Assembly: GCA_010093705.1 (NCBI GenBank) | Contig: MU006096.1 | Span: forward strand, 1,400,497 to 1,464,496 | Source: Patellaria atrata CBS 101060 | Taxonomy: Eukaryota > Ascomycota > Dothideomycetes > Patellariales > Patellariaceae | DNA: 64,000 nucleotides | Direction: 5' to 3' | Shown: positions 12,001 to 23,918 of the stretch, one piece after another | Layout: each line of letters starts with the position of its first letter | How positions within the stretch are numbered: the stretch's first letter is position 1 | Made by a program: the position numbers and the translations under genes | The notes under the pieces: model-generated | What the model was told of the DNA's origin: nothing | The model's input: only the letters and a program-made list of their open reading frames with translations | Databases searched by the model: none

Positions 12001-12553
12001 GAATCCTCGCTGGTAAGGGCTCACCGAGACCTCCAATTTCAGCATTTGGTTTGGTCTTCTTCGTCTTTTGTATGATTGGTATGACATTTACCACGCCCTC
12101 ATAAATCTCCAAAGTGATGAATTTACCACTAGGATCTACTAAGAGTCTGTCTCCAGTCTGAGAGTCTCTCGCACCCTTATCCGCTAAATCTATATAACTT
12201 CGTTCAGTCTGAAATTGCTTGGAATCCGAGTTCCATGACAGGGTGAAGTACATAAACCGGTCGGTCGCGACGAAGAGGTGATCAGTTTGTGAGGAAGCCG
12301 GGCGGATCTTGTGGAGAATCGTGACTTTGCCATATATGGTTCTTGTATATAGTAGAGAAAGTCCATCTTCAGTCTGGTGGTATAGCTCAAGCCGATTAGC
12401 CTTCCTATAAGATCCGGGGTTAGTAGAGAACAATCAAGCTTATATGGATCAATCGTACGCGACGACGAGACATTCTTCATCGGGTGTCAGCAAATTGAGT
12501 TTTATGGCATGCCTGACGCTGGTAGCCCGATGGATTGGCGCGAGGTAGGCCAT
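9029..12553 (-). CDS. DDB1 homologue, UV-damaged DNA-binding protein / CRL4 adaptor
   Basis: A four-exon gene of about 1,110 aa (human DDB1 is 1,140). Exon 1 starts at 12553 (MAYLAPIHRATSVRHAIKLN) and splices from GC|GTACGA, through a CTAAC branch, to TAG|GAAGGCTAA near 12400. Further introns lie near 11,765-11,715 and 9,830-9,775. The protein reads as three seven-bladed propellers followed by a C-terminal helical domain. DDB1 signatures are visible: VFVGSHQGDSQ-like GRIFVGSHQGDSQVIQI, RLVTCSGAYQDGSLRSVRSG, GLYNVFATCEHPSLIY, FVVGTAYLDDPSEETARGRI, and a C-terminal FVDGELVEKFLD. DDB1 links the CUL4 scaffold to DCAF substrate receptors and acts in nucleotide-excision repair and chromatin regulation. 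It is divergent from RPC37 with only 249 bp between start codons. The CPSF160 paralogue can be excluded because the GDSQ and SGAYQDGSLR blocks are DDB1-type. Confidence 0.95.
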
Positions 12554-12802
12554 GATGCGCTACCAGCAGGATATAAAGGCCTCCGTAGTCTTCGTCACTT
12601 GCACTCCGAACGTGAAGGGACAGAATGAAGTAGACAACTCCAATGTTTATGCCGTGCATGTAGTCTGCCTGTAGCTGTAGGTCGCCTTAGCTCGGGCGGA
12701 ATGAATTCCGAGATGCTACCCCGCTAAGGGCATGAATAATTCTGGCAGCTTTTTCTTTTAGAGCTCGAAAAGTTCACGTCCAACTTTTATTTCTATATAA
12801 TC
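12554..12802. promoter_or_regulatory. bidirectional promoter between DDB1 and RPC37
   Basis: Only 249 bp separate the two divergent start codons, so both core promoters must lie here or overlap the neighbouring gene. A T/A-rich stretch (TTTTATTTCTATATAA, near 12786-12801) sits immediately before the RPC37 ATG. No specific factor site is assigned. Confidence 0.6.
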
Positions 12803-13914
12803 ATGCCACGTAAGTATTCCCCTTATCCGCTTCCTAATAGGTCTCTCTATTGCTATAATGCTCGATCGAAGTACCAAAACACAATCGCTAACGAAAAGAT
12901 GGTACAGCTCCCGCTGAGGTTATAGACGATGACCCCGTCGTGGGAGAATACGACGTGTACCTCACACCCGAAGTTGAAGAACAAGTATATCTCCTACAAT
13001 ACCCTCACCGTGCACGCGACCAGGCATTATCGTACCAAAACCATGCAGAACCCATGGAACTCCGCATCAAGCCCGCTTCCGGGTTCATGGAGCTGGATCT
13101 TCCCATCCATGTGCATCACAACTTCGATAAGACAAAAGGGATTAAATGGGGTGAAGCCATGAGAAAATCTAAAGATGACGGTATCACGGCATTCGGTATG
13201 GCAGGTGGATTTGGAGGTAGTCGCGGCACAATGGTATCCGGGCAGAACGTCAAAAGCAGAACAGCCACAGCGGATCACAATGCCGGAGACGAATCAGATG
13301 AGGACCCGATAGACGCATTACTTGTACGGTTCGATGATGCCAATGACAAGGGACACGTTTTGAACAAACAGACACTGGGTGGTCAAGTTCTCAAAGACGA
13401 GAAGGGCAAACCAATGTATATGCTAGGAGCGTTCCGCGGCGGCGAACTCCATCTGACGAAAGTTACAGGCGTAGTTCAGATGCGACCACAGTTTCATCAT
13501 CTTGATGCTGTGACCCACACGGAGAATGTTAGTCGTCGAAAGGATCGAGAACAGCAGGGTGATGGTCTGCGCGTGAACGAGCCTAAGTCCGTGAACATGA
13601 CTATGAAGGTTGCGGATGGTGGAGACATGGAGGGCGTCCTGCTGAGGCAATCTCTTCAATCCCATTACGCGGAGCCTTGGACAAGGCTGAGATATCATGC
13701 AGACACGAGCGCCGAAGCATATGGAACCTACTATGAGAAGCTATTCGTCCAGGACCCACCGAGTGCGCCGATATTGAAATCATCGGTGAACAACGAGGAA
13801 TACTTGGAGGCTATCAGTGCACCACGCAATGACCCTAGTGGTCGGGTGAAGAAGAAACCACTTACTGAAAAGCAAATGCGGGTTCTGGAGGAGAACGAAG
13901 GACCAGAGGCATAG
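12803..13914 (+). CDS. RNA polymerase III subunit RPC37 / RPC5 (Rpc5 family)
   Basis: Two exons. The first has only 7 nt (12803-12809, ATGCCAC), a GTAAGT donor and a 98-nt intron. The second runs 12908-13914. The product is 337 aa and begins MPPPAEVIDDDPVVGEYDVY. The start was chosen because it joins in frame and supplies the acidic segment before EYDVYLTPEVEEQVYLLQYP, the typical start of the Rpc5 dimerisation domain. RPC37 pairs with RPC53 as a TFIIF-like module that aids initiation, termination and reinitiation on tRNA and 5S genes. The region LHLTKVTGVVQMRPQFHHLD matches the conserved second half of the dimerisation fold. A shorter start at 12940 (MGEYDVY) is possible but would drop the acidic leader. 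Confidence 0.88.
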
Positions 13915-14770
13915 GCTGACATACCTCATCGGCAATAACGTTTACTGTGGGACCAAGGGGATATCACCGCTGTGATGAAAAGTATCATGTTCAATGCATG
14001 GATGGGCGCTTCTGGGTATTAAGGGATTTCTGCATTCAGAGGGTTGGTGAATCTCTTGACTTGATGCATGGCGATGGCGTTTGTTAAATATACGGACATC
14101 TAAGCATGACCCATATGTCTTCATAAACGATATCATCGAAGCTACCTACCTTTACGATTCCTTATGGTCAATTCTATGCAGAATCCTGAAGGAATAATAG
14201 AACAGCTAATCAGAGTATCGTGAAAGGACAGGGAGATGGACTATAAGCTATCTCATGAATCTATTACTTTGAGTACCTGGACTTTTTGTATCTTTCGTGT
14301 TTTAATCTTTCTGAATCACTCGCCTCGAGCATCCTCAAACTCCCAAATTTCATAAATCACTAGCTTTCGGCAATCATTGCCTGTCGGCATGTTCTTATCG
14401 GCTCGAACTGCCCCTTGAGGTGTGCACGTTGCTGGAAAATCTTTGCCGGTCCCTTCTTCTCCCATTTTCTGCTAGAACTAGCACTCCTACCGCCAGAGCA
14501 ACACGATTATTTCATCGGATAAAGATGGTACTGTCAAGAATCCACCGCTAATTGTACTAGATAGCCCAAATCAGGCTCCAAAGCTCAGCAGCATTTGAGT
14601 CGCTGATGGCGCGCTTTCGCACGCCTTTACGGAGTATGGTGACCTCGGCTTAGCTCTAGATAGATGTCAACCGTACCTGTCAGAAAAGCTACCTAGCATT
14701 TCATGTCATTCATAGTCTACTATCACTTACACTCTTGGTCTTAATAAGGTAGAGCCTCAATCCCGACAGC
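13915..14770. other. intergenic, no gene seen
   Basis: 3' flank of RPC37 and promoter of the dehydrogenase. No ORF with recognisable motifs and no repeats were seen. Confidence 0.55.
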
Positions 14771-16054
14771 ATGCGAATTTCTTCGAAGTTTGCTCTGCCG
14801 TTGAGGCGTGTGGGAACATGGGCCACACCACACTCGTCGGGAAGATCTTTCTCGAGTTCAACTGCCTTGCAAACGGGCTGGGGGTTCATAGGTCTCGGCC
14901 GCATGGGTATAAGATGGAATATCTACCTTCGCTGATAATTTGCTGATTCAATGATAGGATATCCAATGGCCAAAAATCTCCGAGCAAAGATTCCAGCAGA
15001 GGATACCTTAGTGGTTTATGATATTAACGGCCAGGCTACCAGTGACCTAGTCAAAGAAGCTGGCGAGGGTGTTATCGTCGCCGGTACTGCAAGGGAGGTC
15101 GCCGAGAGAGCCGTAGGTGATATTCTATGTTACCACCACCCTACCTTTTAAGTGATGAGCATGTTCTATTGTTCTATCTATGATCTAAGTTGGGGGCTTC
15201 GTTCCGTTGCTCTTTCTATGATTTTCTTTTTACATCAAAGCCAATCCTCTGATATTCTTTATTCCAACCACTATGTTGTAACATTACTCACCTCCCCCTT
15301 CAACTAATAAACGCCCTAGGACACGGTCATCACTTCGTTACCAGAGCCGCAACATGTGCAAGGGGTCTACAAATCAATGCTTGACCCCCCAACCCTTCTC
15401 AAAAACGGTATTCCAACAGAGAGATTATTCATAGATACATCAACAATCGACCCGATGACCTCTGCTTCAGTCGCTGACCTTGCTCACTCTACACGCCAGG
15501 GTAAGTTCATCGATGCTCCAATGTCTGGTGGTGTCGTTGGAGCTCAAGCTGGGACTTTGACCTTCATGATCGGATGCCCCCAAGAGCTTGTTGAGCGTGC
15601 AACGACTGTTCTAAGCTTCGTGGGTCGCCGAGTCCTTCATCTTGGTGCTCAGGGCGCTGGATTAAAAGGGAAACTGGCCAATAACTATCTTTTGGCTCTC
15701 AACAATATCGCAACCGCCGAAGCCATGTCAATGGGAGTTCAGTGGGGACTTGACCCAAAGGCTCTAGCTAGCATGATTAACATCAGCACCGGTCGGTGTT
15801 GGCCGAGCGAGGTCAACAACCCGGTCCCAGGAGTTATCGAAGGTTCTCCGGCCACCAGAGGGTATGAAGGCGGCTTTGGCGTGTCATTAGCAAATAAGGA
15901 CCTTAGGTTAGCGTTAAAGGCTGCTGAGGAAGCGGATGTAAAACTCGCTTTAGGCCAGCACGCGAAGGAACTGTATGATAAGGTGGAGAAGGATGAGAGG
16001 TGTAAAGGACGTGATTTCTCGGTCGTATATAGGTACCTTGGCGGTCCTGAATAG
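14771..16054 (+). CDS. mitochondrial 3-hydroxyisobutyrate dehydrogenase
   Basis: Three exons, 14771-14906, 14958-15112 and 15320-16054, give 341 aa. The middle donor is GTAGGT at 15113, because the nearby GTGATA four bases later breaks the frame. The ATG at 14771 gives an Arg/Ser-rich, acid-free leader (MRISSKFALPLRRVGTWA) ending near RSFSSS, a typical mitochondrial presequence. Next comes the Rossmann motif GFIGLGRMGYPMAKNL (residues about 38-53), then DAPMSGGVVGAQAGTLTFM (substrate-binding signature), then GAGLKGKLANNYLLALNN with the catalytic Lys. The enzyme oxidises 3-hydroxyisobutyrate to methylmalonate semialdehyde with NAD in valine breakdown. The first intron lies inside the Rossmann signature. 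The stop faces the stop of D-amino-acid oxidase about 420 bp away. The related beta-hydroxyacid dehydrogenases (glyoxylate reductases) lack this leader. Confidence 0.9.
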
Positions 16055-16474
16055 ATTCAATTTGTTATTTTGTCAACTACTGTACACAAAAGAAATATAA
16101 CGTGTCTTTGATGACTCATTTAATTTGATAGAACCATATGGCTTCAGGTTCTCATCTGCCTTCTTGTGTTACCTGGCGTCTTTCAGGATTGACCCAATTA
16201 CATAGACTGCACGCCGTTCTATCCCTTGTATATTGGTTTCCTACACTCTTCTAAAAGGAAAAGATCTCAATAAAGAAGTGTTCTAAATAAGAAAATCTGC
16301 ACTTAGGAAGTTCTTCAAAGGGGAAATATGAAAATAACTAAACCTCAAATTGGATGCTCGGTAAACTATGGAAGAGGAGCGTAAGGGATACGGACATGTA
16401 ATCCTCGTTCTTATAGATGAGAAGCTCCATATTGCCGTCATATGTCGTAAAATAGTACCTTGGTAACCTCGCAC
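16055..16474. other. convergent 3' flanks
   Basis: This stretch separates two converging stop codons. It holds AT-rich probable polyadenylation regions for both genes (for example AAAGAAATATAACG near 16088). No gene is visible. Confidence 0.55.
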
Positions 16475-18120
16475 TCACAGCTTGGCCCTACCACCCTGCT
16501 CGAGAGCCTCCCCAACCAGCTTGACCACCTCCTTCGCGCTACCATAAGAGCTTTGATACCCGTAACCTCCATGCCCATAGCAATGCACCACCCAGGTGCC
16601 CTCTATCTTCTCCTTCTCCACCCTCGGGCCATCCTTCCTCATCGGCCTTAACCCGACGCCGTGACGGATGATACTCAATCCGTCAACGCCCTTCCCACCA
16701 CCCAAACTCGGCACAAGCTCAACACAGCGCCTCATAATTCTCATCGCGAGATTTGGGTCCGGCTGTGACTCCCACTTGCCCTTCTGCAGACAACCGCCGA
16801 GGATGGTTCCACCACCGGCGGCACGCTGCATGACGTACGTCGCCTCATCACCCCCATCGTCCGTCCCAGAAATGCTGACCATGACGTTCGGTTCGTCGCG
16901 GACAACCACGATTTGGCCGCGCCCGGGATAAAGGGTATTGTCCATGACGCCGCCGAGCTTGAGAGAGGAGAGTCCGGTGCAGTTGACGATGATGGAGGCT
17001 TTGCTACCGGTGTGGTGCAGGGATACCGCGTCCAGGACATGAGAGGTGATGCCTCGTCGGATTATGACGCCGTTTTTGAGGCATTGTCCTGCGAGCCAGG
17101 GGAGGTATATTGCCGTATTTATGCAGACGGAGGTAAATGCCGTAGCAGAGTCGATGCCAGGAGGGAGCTCGGAGGTTGAGAGAACGCGGAACTTTGACTA
17201 GATTAGTTTGCTGATAGCATGTTTGTAGGAATAGGAGATGCAGGGAAGATAGTAGGGAGATGTACATTTGGCATGAGATCTTTCCACCAAGGGTCGGTTT
17301 TCAGAAGCTCCGCAAACCAGTCCGCAGTATCGGACCCAAAGTCTTTATTTCGGTTATACATGAGGGTATCTACAAACAATAAGTACTTGCACTAGTATTT
17401 GTAACCTCTTTGTGAATTCAGACCTTGGAAGTGGACACCAGCTTCGAGCACATTTGTAGCAAGCTCTTTTAGCTCTGCGAACGTGTTTTTCTCGAACTTT
17501 TGAAGATTACTTTCTGGTTTGCCCACACTGATAGTGGACAAATTAGTAAAAACAGATATGGTTTGCTCTGATTAAAGTTGAGTTGGAAAAGTATGGTACA
17601 GGGTTATAGACCCATGTGAATTAAATCCCCTGCCAGAGAAGGCGAGACTCGATACTGTACAATGAGTATAGAAGAGAAAATGAAGAAATATGTATTACTT
17701 TGTATGTTATCAAATGCAGCCTCTGGTATACTACTCCTAGAGTAGCGTTTAATAGCCCCTTCCCAAATTCGAAAACCCAGGAAGAAAAATGATTACAAAT
17801 ATGATTTAGGAAAACACGGGGGATAGGTCGCAAATGAGTGTGAGACATGAACATACGGGAAGTAGTTTGCACCAGCCCAAGGAGAAGCATATTCTATGTC
17901 ATAATCCCCTGGCATATGCTTTGCTACAACGGTAATTCTGTATTTGGGGTTCCTAGACAGCAACAAGGCAGAAGTCAAGCCGACCACGCCAGCGCTGATT
18001 TACTAGTCTCAGCTTATTGTCCTTTGGCAAAAAACAGCTGACCATGTATTGTCTAATCCAGCTTGTGAGTTTTTGAGTGACTCACCCCAGGACTGTAATA
18101 TTAACTTCCTGAGAAGCCAT
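16475..18120 (-). CDS. D-amino-acid oxidase, peroxisomal
   Basis: Five exons, 18120-18086, 17994-17857, 17527-17424, 17369-17266 and 17197-16475, give 367 aa, with all phases closing. The N-terminus (MASQEVNITVLGAGVVGLTSALLL) is the FAD-binding GxGxxG fold. SPWAGANYFP follows (the DAO-family flavin contact). Near the C-terminus is the family signature VVHCYGHGGYGYQSSYGSA. The last three residues, AKL, form a good type-1 peroxisomal targeting signal. The enzyme deaminates D-amino acids to oxo acids, with H2O2 and ammonia as products, and lets fungi use D-amino acids as nitrogen sources. D-aspartate oxidase is the main alternative, and I did not resolve the substrate-pocket residues. The gene is intact. 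Confidence 0.9.
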
Positions 18121-18774
18121 GAGCGTCGCTGTGCACCGATAAGGATATCTTATTGTTACAGTCTACTCCGTAAACTGCAAATCGTGAACAGATTACCCGA
18201 ATAGAAAGAAAACCTGAACGAGAAAATTTTTGGACTCAGAAAAAAAGTGGCTGGGGCTATTGTTCTATTGAGACAATTTATAGATTGTCGTGTGAAGAGT
18301 ATGAGGTCACAGGAATAGTTCAAAAGGCCTTGGGACCACCGTGGATGAGCTCTCCGCAAGGGGACGATATCCTCACCGCTCAAAACGTAGCCTGCACGAG
18401 AGTATGTAACGTAGAATAAACTGATAAAGATATCCACACTCTCTCAAATACTGAATATCAGATTATTTTGAGAAAGTATTCAGAAGAAAAGTTGAAAATT
18501 GAATATGATAGTCGAAGGAATTGCGGAGAGTTCATGGGGAACGGGGGCGGAGTAACTCCGGGATTTTTATTTCGACTACCTCCTACTCGTCAAGCCGTAG
18601 GACATCATGAAAGTCGTGCATTCAGTCACGAACAATAGCTCTATTGTCGCCTGATGGCTATAAGGGCACCACCTCCAGCCCTTCCTCCTCTCTTCTTTTT
18701 CTCTATTCCTTCCTCACTTCGTCTGTCAGCAACGCGTTTTCGACCAGCAAAACAACTTTCACAGCACATTCAAC
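18121..18774. other. intergenic between divergent genes
   Basis: Shared upstream region of D-amino-acid oxidase (-) and the OTU protein (+). A pyrimidine-rich stretch (CCTCCTCTCTTCTTTTTCTC, near 18685-18704) precedes the OTU start, as is common in fungal core promoters. The reverse frame at 18156-18437 has no domain content. Confidence 0.5.
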
Positions 18775-20246
18775 ATGCGTTCTCAAACCCTCGAAGACGA
18801 ATTTCCTCAGCTTAAGGAGCATGGCCTCCGGATTCTTAACATCAGGGGTGATGGTAAGTTTTCTCTCATTTTAGCACTACAAGACCATCCTATGAAGTTT
18901 CGACCCTATGAAGGGCCTAACTAACCTAAATTCCAGGCAATTGCCTCTTTTCCGCCCTCTCTGATCAACTCTACGGTCATCCTGGCGAGCATAAGACCAT
19001 TCGAGACAGAGTGATCCAATATATGTATCACCGCCGCGAAGAGTACAAACCATTTGTCGAAGTCAATCCGACCAGACGCAATCCTAAACGCAAGAATGTT
19101 GGAGCGTACACTGGACCTATCGATACAGTTCCGGCGTCTGAAGAGGCACACAATCGTGCATTCGATCAGCGCATGAAGCAAATGTCACGAACTGGTACAT
19201 TTGGCGACAATCTTGAGATCCATGCGTTCAGCAACGAATTCAACGTCAACGTTCGGATTTGGCAAGAGAGAAACAACATCATCATCAAGTGTGACTCCGA
19301 AGAATGCGGCAAGACTCTTCATATCACGTACCATACCTGGGAACACTACTCTTCCGTACGCAAAATCAATTCACCAAATACCGGTATTCCCAACGTGGAA
19401 ACTACCGAAGAATCCTCGACCCCGACCTCATCTTCCTCTCCTGCGGACTCTTCAAACCCATCACAATCCGCAGACGAGCGCCGCTCCTCGCCTCCTTCAA
19501 AGCCAACCGCCTCCTCAACCTCCTCGAACTCGTTGCAGTATACAAGTACAGCAAGCCTCTCGACATCTTCCTGTATATCCAAGGTGGAACCTTGGATGGT
19601 CAAAAAGGTCAAGATGTCGCTTCCAAACCTCACGGATGAACTCACCATCCGGAAGGCTTTGGAGCTGTACAAGTGCGACGTCATCGTCACTGTCGCAAAA
19701 CTCATGACAAATTACGACTCTGGGTTCACTTCATCGAGCCAAGAGAGTTCAAGCATTGAACGCGATGCTGACAGTGACGATGAGGAGGTCTACGGACCAA
19801 ACAAGCGTCGAGTCCACCGGCTAAGCCGTGCGGCTCGTACTGCCGCGAAGGAGACTGAGGAGCGGCGCAAAAGAATCGTTCACCAATTGGCTGGTGACGA
19901 TCACCAGAATGCTGTTTCGCGAGCACCTTCCGAGGATAGTATCGCGCACCAGATCCCCCGGGTCAAATCTCTCCCAGTTCCTTGCTTGGACGGTGATGAG
20001 GGGGATGGTGAGAAAGAAGACTCGGCTGTCGAAACGCCGAAGAAGTCTGGCCCTCGGGTCAAACTCTTGGTGAATCCACCGGTCGAGCCCCGTCGCCGGC
20101 TCATAACGGCACGGGGAAAGAAGGAGCTTCAAAAGAAAGCCCAGAAAGCCGCTCGTAAAGAGCGAGCTCAAATGGAGGCGAAAGCCCCATTGAAAATGGC
20201 CAGGGCTTCGGCTCCTGAGCCAAAGATTAGCACTCTCGTTATTTGA
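18775..20246 (+). CDS. OTU-domain deubiquitinase, OTUD3-like
   Basis: Two exons, 18775-18853 and 18937-20246, give 462 aa. The active-site loop is split by the intron: ...NIRGDG|NCLFSALSDQLYG contains the Asp-Gly-Asn-Cys core with the nucleophile Cys. The catalytic His lies in ITYHTWEHYSSVR (about residue 140), which ends the OTU fold. A Ser/Pro-rich linker follows. Then a UBA-like helical segment (VKKVKMSLPNLTDELTIRKAL...) ends in an LMTNYDSG block, as in OTUD3 where a UBA-like domain follows the catalytic domain. The C-terminal third is highly basic with an acidic DGDEGDGEKED patch, consistent with a nuclear or ribosome-associated protein. The likely role is cleavage of ubiquitin chains; chain type cannot be inferred. 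It lies about 0.9 kb upstream of the NEDD8 E1 subunit gene on the same strand. Confidence 0.88.
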
Positions 20247-21185
20247 GGTGCTTGACGACTGATGAGAGACGGCTGCACAGAGATACCCACCCGTACATGG
20301 TACGGTAAATGCATTGGGCGGTAGAATCTTGCATAGCGAATGGCGTTATATACCAGCATCATTGGGGATGCATTTGGCAGGTGTTTTGGAGTTTTTGTCT
20401 TTGTTCTAGTCACCAGTGGTCTCTTGACCACACTCTCGTAGATAGAGAAATTCAGGCCTTATCCCGGCCAGTGTACTATTTGCCAACCTTCAATCGCAAA
20501 TTTGATGTGATTTCACGTAATTATCATCCCATTATCATGCTCGCACCAGCACCATCCCCTACAGAATCGCTTTATCCCACTAGCAGTTCCATCCGTACTA
20601 ATTATCAGACGGGGAACATAGAGCTTTCTTGTACGCTCCCTGGCCAAGATGAGCCCACGTTCACCGTCTAGGAAACATATACTAACCGAACAGTACCCCT
20701 ACAGTAAGGGGGTGTACAATACTGTTCGGCGTACGATTGGGTAAGAACTCCAGCTGTTCTACGGCTCGGTTATATTCGAAGTGTAGAGCTATGCCGAAAT
20801 CCCAAGAACTGCAAGCTTTTACCTCTATAGAAAGCGTACGGGCCTGTCAGTATGCTCAATTGGCGAAGATGTCTCATTACCCCTATTCGTAAATATGACA
20901 TATGCCCCTGAGCGGGGCAGCCACCGGCCCCTGAGCTAGAGGGAATTGAGCGACAGGGGTAGCTAAGCTCCCCGCCGGAAAAAATATTCTCCGCAAGATG
21001 CCTTCCGGTAGCTCCCGTAAGAGTACTCCTTAGCGATTGCAAACAGTTCAAACTTCTCCTCCAGGACCTGAAAGCTTCACTTCGTCATTTTGTATGCGAA
21101 AAGAGAAATTCAGGATTGCCGCTGCTTCAGATGTGTTTATAATGCGGATTAGGACTCTCTTCTTCCTCCAAATTTATCAACCACA
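20247..21185. other. intergenic, no gene seen
   Basis: 3' flank of the OTU gene and promoter of the NEDD8 E1 gene. A 120-aa open frame (20309-20671 +) has no motifs and sits in the probable 3' UTR. Short inverted matches around AACAGTAC (20690-20730) are noted without interpretation. Confidence 0.5.
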
Positions 21186-23165
21186 ATGATCGAGACTACA
21201 CCTCCACCCCTCCAGGGCCCTACATCCAAGGAGAAGAAGTATGATCGCCAGCTCCGGCTATGGGCAGCAAGTGGTCAAGCTGCATTAGAAGACGCCCACA
21301 TATTGCTGGTAAATTCGGGTTCAGGTGTCCTTGGGGTTGAAACTCTTAAGAATCTAGTACTCCCCGGTTGGTACTCTACATATACGCCCTCGCAAGAGAA
21401 TTCCTAATAGAGGTGTAGGGATCGGTAACTTCACTATCCTGGACTCTTCTGTGGTATCAGAGGCTGATTTAGGTATAAATTTCTTCCTTGAGGAGGATAG
21501 CCTTGGGGGTTTTCGCGCCGAGCATACCTGCAAACTTCTGAAGGAGTTGAATCCGGATGTGCAGGGTCATTTCATTGCAGAGGTACCGTCTATTACCTAC
21601 TTAAGATACAACCATTAACGACTTCGCAAAAGCCAATAGAATCCTTCATAACGAAAGAAAAGCCCCTTGATCCTTACACTCTCATTCTTGTCGCCGCCCC
21701 CATTGATCCAGAGATACTTACCAAGATCACCCTTCACGCTCAAGCTACTCAGAAACCAGTGTTCTACTTTCATAACGTCGGATTCTACTCACATTTTTCA
21801 ATATATCTCTCCCATGTGTTCCCGATAGTCGACACACATCCGGATTCGGCTACCACCTCGGACCTACGGCTTCTCAAACCATGGCCCGGGCTCCTAGAAT
21901 TCATGACCAAGAAGACGACAGATTTGGAACAAATGAGCGATCATGACCACGGCCATATCCCTTACGTACTGTTGATATTATATTATCTCGAGAAGTGGAA
22001 AGGTGATCACGATGGGAAAGTCCCACGGAATTACAAGGAAAAGATTGCGTTTAGAGATCAAGTTCGGCAAGGTGCGAGAACACATACAGCGGAGGGTGGG
22101 GAGGAAAATTATGATGAAGCTATTGCTGCTGTGTTAAAGAGCTTGAACCCACCAAGCGCGAGCAGTGCAGTCAAGGAGGTCTTCAAATCTGAAGAATGCA
22201 AACTCCTAGCCAAAGATGTAAGGATAAAATTTTCCTTCGAAATGAGTAAATAACCTCAGCTAATGCTTACAGTCACCTTCGTTCTGGGTTGTCGCAAATG
22301 CAATTTCTCAATTCTACGAGGAGAGGGGCGAACTACCACTACCAGGTTCCGTACCAGATATGAAAGCTCAATCAGCAGATTATATTCAGTTACAGAACGT
22401 CTATAAGTCAAAAGCACGAGAAGATTTTACGGATGTTGTCTCGCGGGTTAGAAGACTAGAAGACAAATTAGGCCGTACGGTGCCAGTAGCGGATAAGGAG
22501 ATTGAAGCCTTCTGTAAGAATGCGGACCACATCAAATTGATATGTGGTAGACCGTTCCATATTGCGAGAGCAGGTGAGAAAGTGAGATGGAATGAGAGAG
22601 CAAAAGTCGCAGGTGAGCTACACCTTAAACACGGATTCGAGTGCACCTTATATGCAAAATGGACTAACAACATGCATATAGCTTCCATGCTGGAGAACCG
22701 AGAATCTCTCATACACCTTTATATTGCTTTCCTCGCTTACGATATCTTCACTAACTCTCATGATGCCGATGCTCTGGGTGGCGCTCCGCTAGCGCCTGGT
22801 GAGCAAGACCTGCAATTAGATGGTGAGAAAATGGCCGGCATAGCATACAAAATAGTCGATGATCTCCTAACTGAAGCGAATAAATTCCTCGAGGGTGAGG
22901 AGTATGATACTGTGAAGTCCAGGACGAAGCAGTTCGTCGAAGAGATGTAAGCTTTATCTTTGTCCCTTCAACACTAAAATACTCAAGCTTACTAACGGTC
23001 AATAGCGTTCGCGCGGGTGGGGCAGAACTTCATAATATTGCCACGCTCAGTGGTGGCCTTATTGCTCAAGAAGTGATCAAGGCCGTGACGAAACAGTATG
23101 TCCCAGTTGACAATACTTGTATGTTTGACGGAGTGGTTAGCAAAATGGAAGTGCTACGGCTTTGA
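21186..23165 (+). CDS. NEDD8-activating enzyme E1 regulatory subunit (NAE1/ULA1/APP-BP1)
   Basis: Five to six exons, with introns near 21367-21419, 21582-21637, 22218-22273 and 22948-23005, give about 550-570 aa (human NAE1 is 534). The start [34 protein letters not shown] carries the signature of the inactive adenylation half: [10 protein letters not shown]-like sequence, then [24 protein letters not shown]. No catalytic Cys domain is present, as expected for the regulatory half of the heterodimer with UBA3. The C-terminus ([35 protein letters not shown]) is the conserved end of the adenylation fold. The complex activates NEDD8 for transfer to cullins, which switches on CRL ligases, including CUL4-DDB1. 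The exon end at 21366 splices inside Gly of LPG|IGNF. No disruption was seen. Confidence 0.93.
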
Positions 23166-23918
23166 AGCAAGAACCAGCTGAAGAAGGCAATTATAACTGG
23201 AGAAGGGAGCATAATCACTTCGACAACGGTGCATCAGCAGCTTGGTCACATCTAAGGGGGTAACTCTACAGTGTGTTAGGGCACAATTCCACCATGAGAA
23301 GTATGAGCCTCAAGGGTATATGAACATCTTCCTAGTGGATCCCCTCGAGCATTCTCCCTTTCTTTGTTAAGGCCTGGCTTACCGTACCCTGTTGATCCGT
23401 AAAGCTTCTTTTACGGGAATCCACATTGGTGAGGTGATATTTATATGATAGTATGCCGCTATACGCAAAGTAAGCGCACAACGACGAGAAATCCCGATAG
23501 TTACAGAGGAAGTGATGATCCGGACGGGCTAGTATTTATCCTGATCTTCTACTAACCTACGGTCTCCCGAAGCGCCGCGGAGGACGATCTTTCGAAAGGT
23601 ATGGCGGTGCAAGCGGCACCGCCCCCTGATCTTCACCAGTCGTCCCGCCAAGCATCAACCAAGAGGAAACGGACCCTTGCGACGCCCAAGAATGTGCTTG
23701 TTTCAACTTTCCATTCCCATTTACGGCGCTTATCATAAATAGGTGGCCATTTTCTTATGTCTAAATTCTTTCTGCTCTTTCTCTCTTTAGTCCCACCCTC
23801 TTCAACTTTCCAGAACGCATCCGGCTCTGTTGTTTTCACCTGTATATACAACTGCAGAGTAAATATAACGAGCAGTTAAGGAAAACAATTAGTGCTTTGA
23901 CCCGATCTCTCTTGAACT
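23166..23918. other. intergenic, no gene seen
   Basis: 3' flank of the E1 gene and promoter of the membrane protein. A CT-rich run (TTCTTTCTGCTCTTTCTCTC, near 23767-23786) lies about 130 bp before the next start. No supported ORF. Confidence 0.5.

Noticed and set aside
15116-15118. Dehydrogenase donor GTGATA at 15117
   Set aside because: It would put exon 3 out of frame. GTAGGT at 15113 closes the frame and yields the usual ADTVIT sequence.
20309-20671. 120-codon + frame after the OTU gene
   Set aside because: Probably 3' UTR. No conserved segment and low-complexity content.
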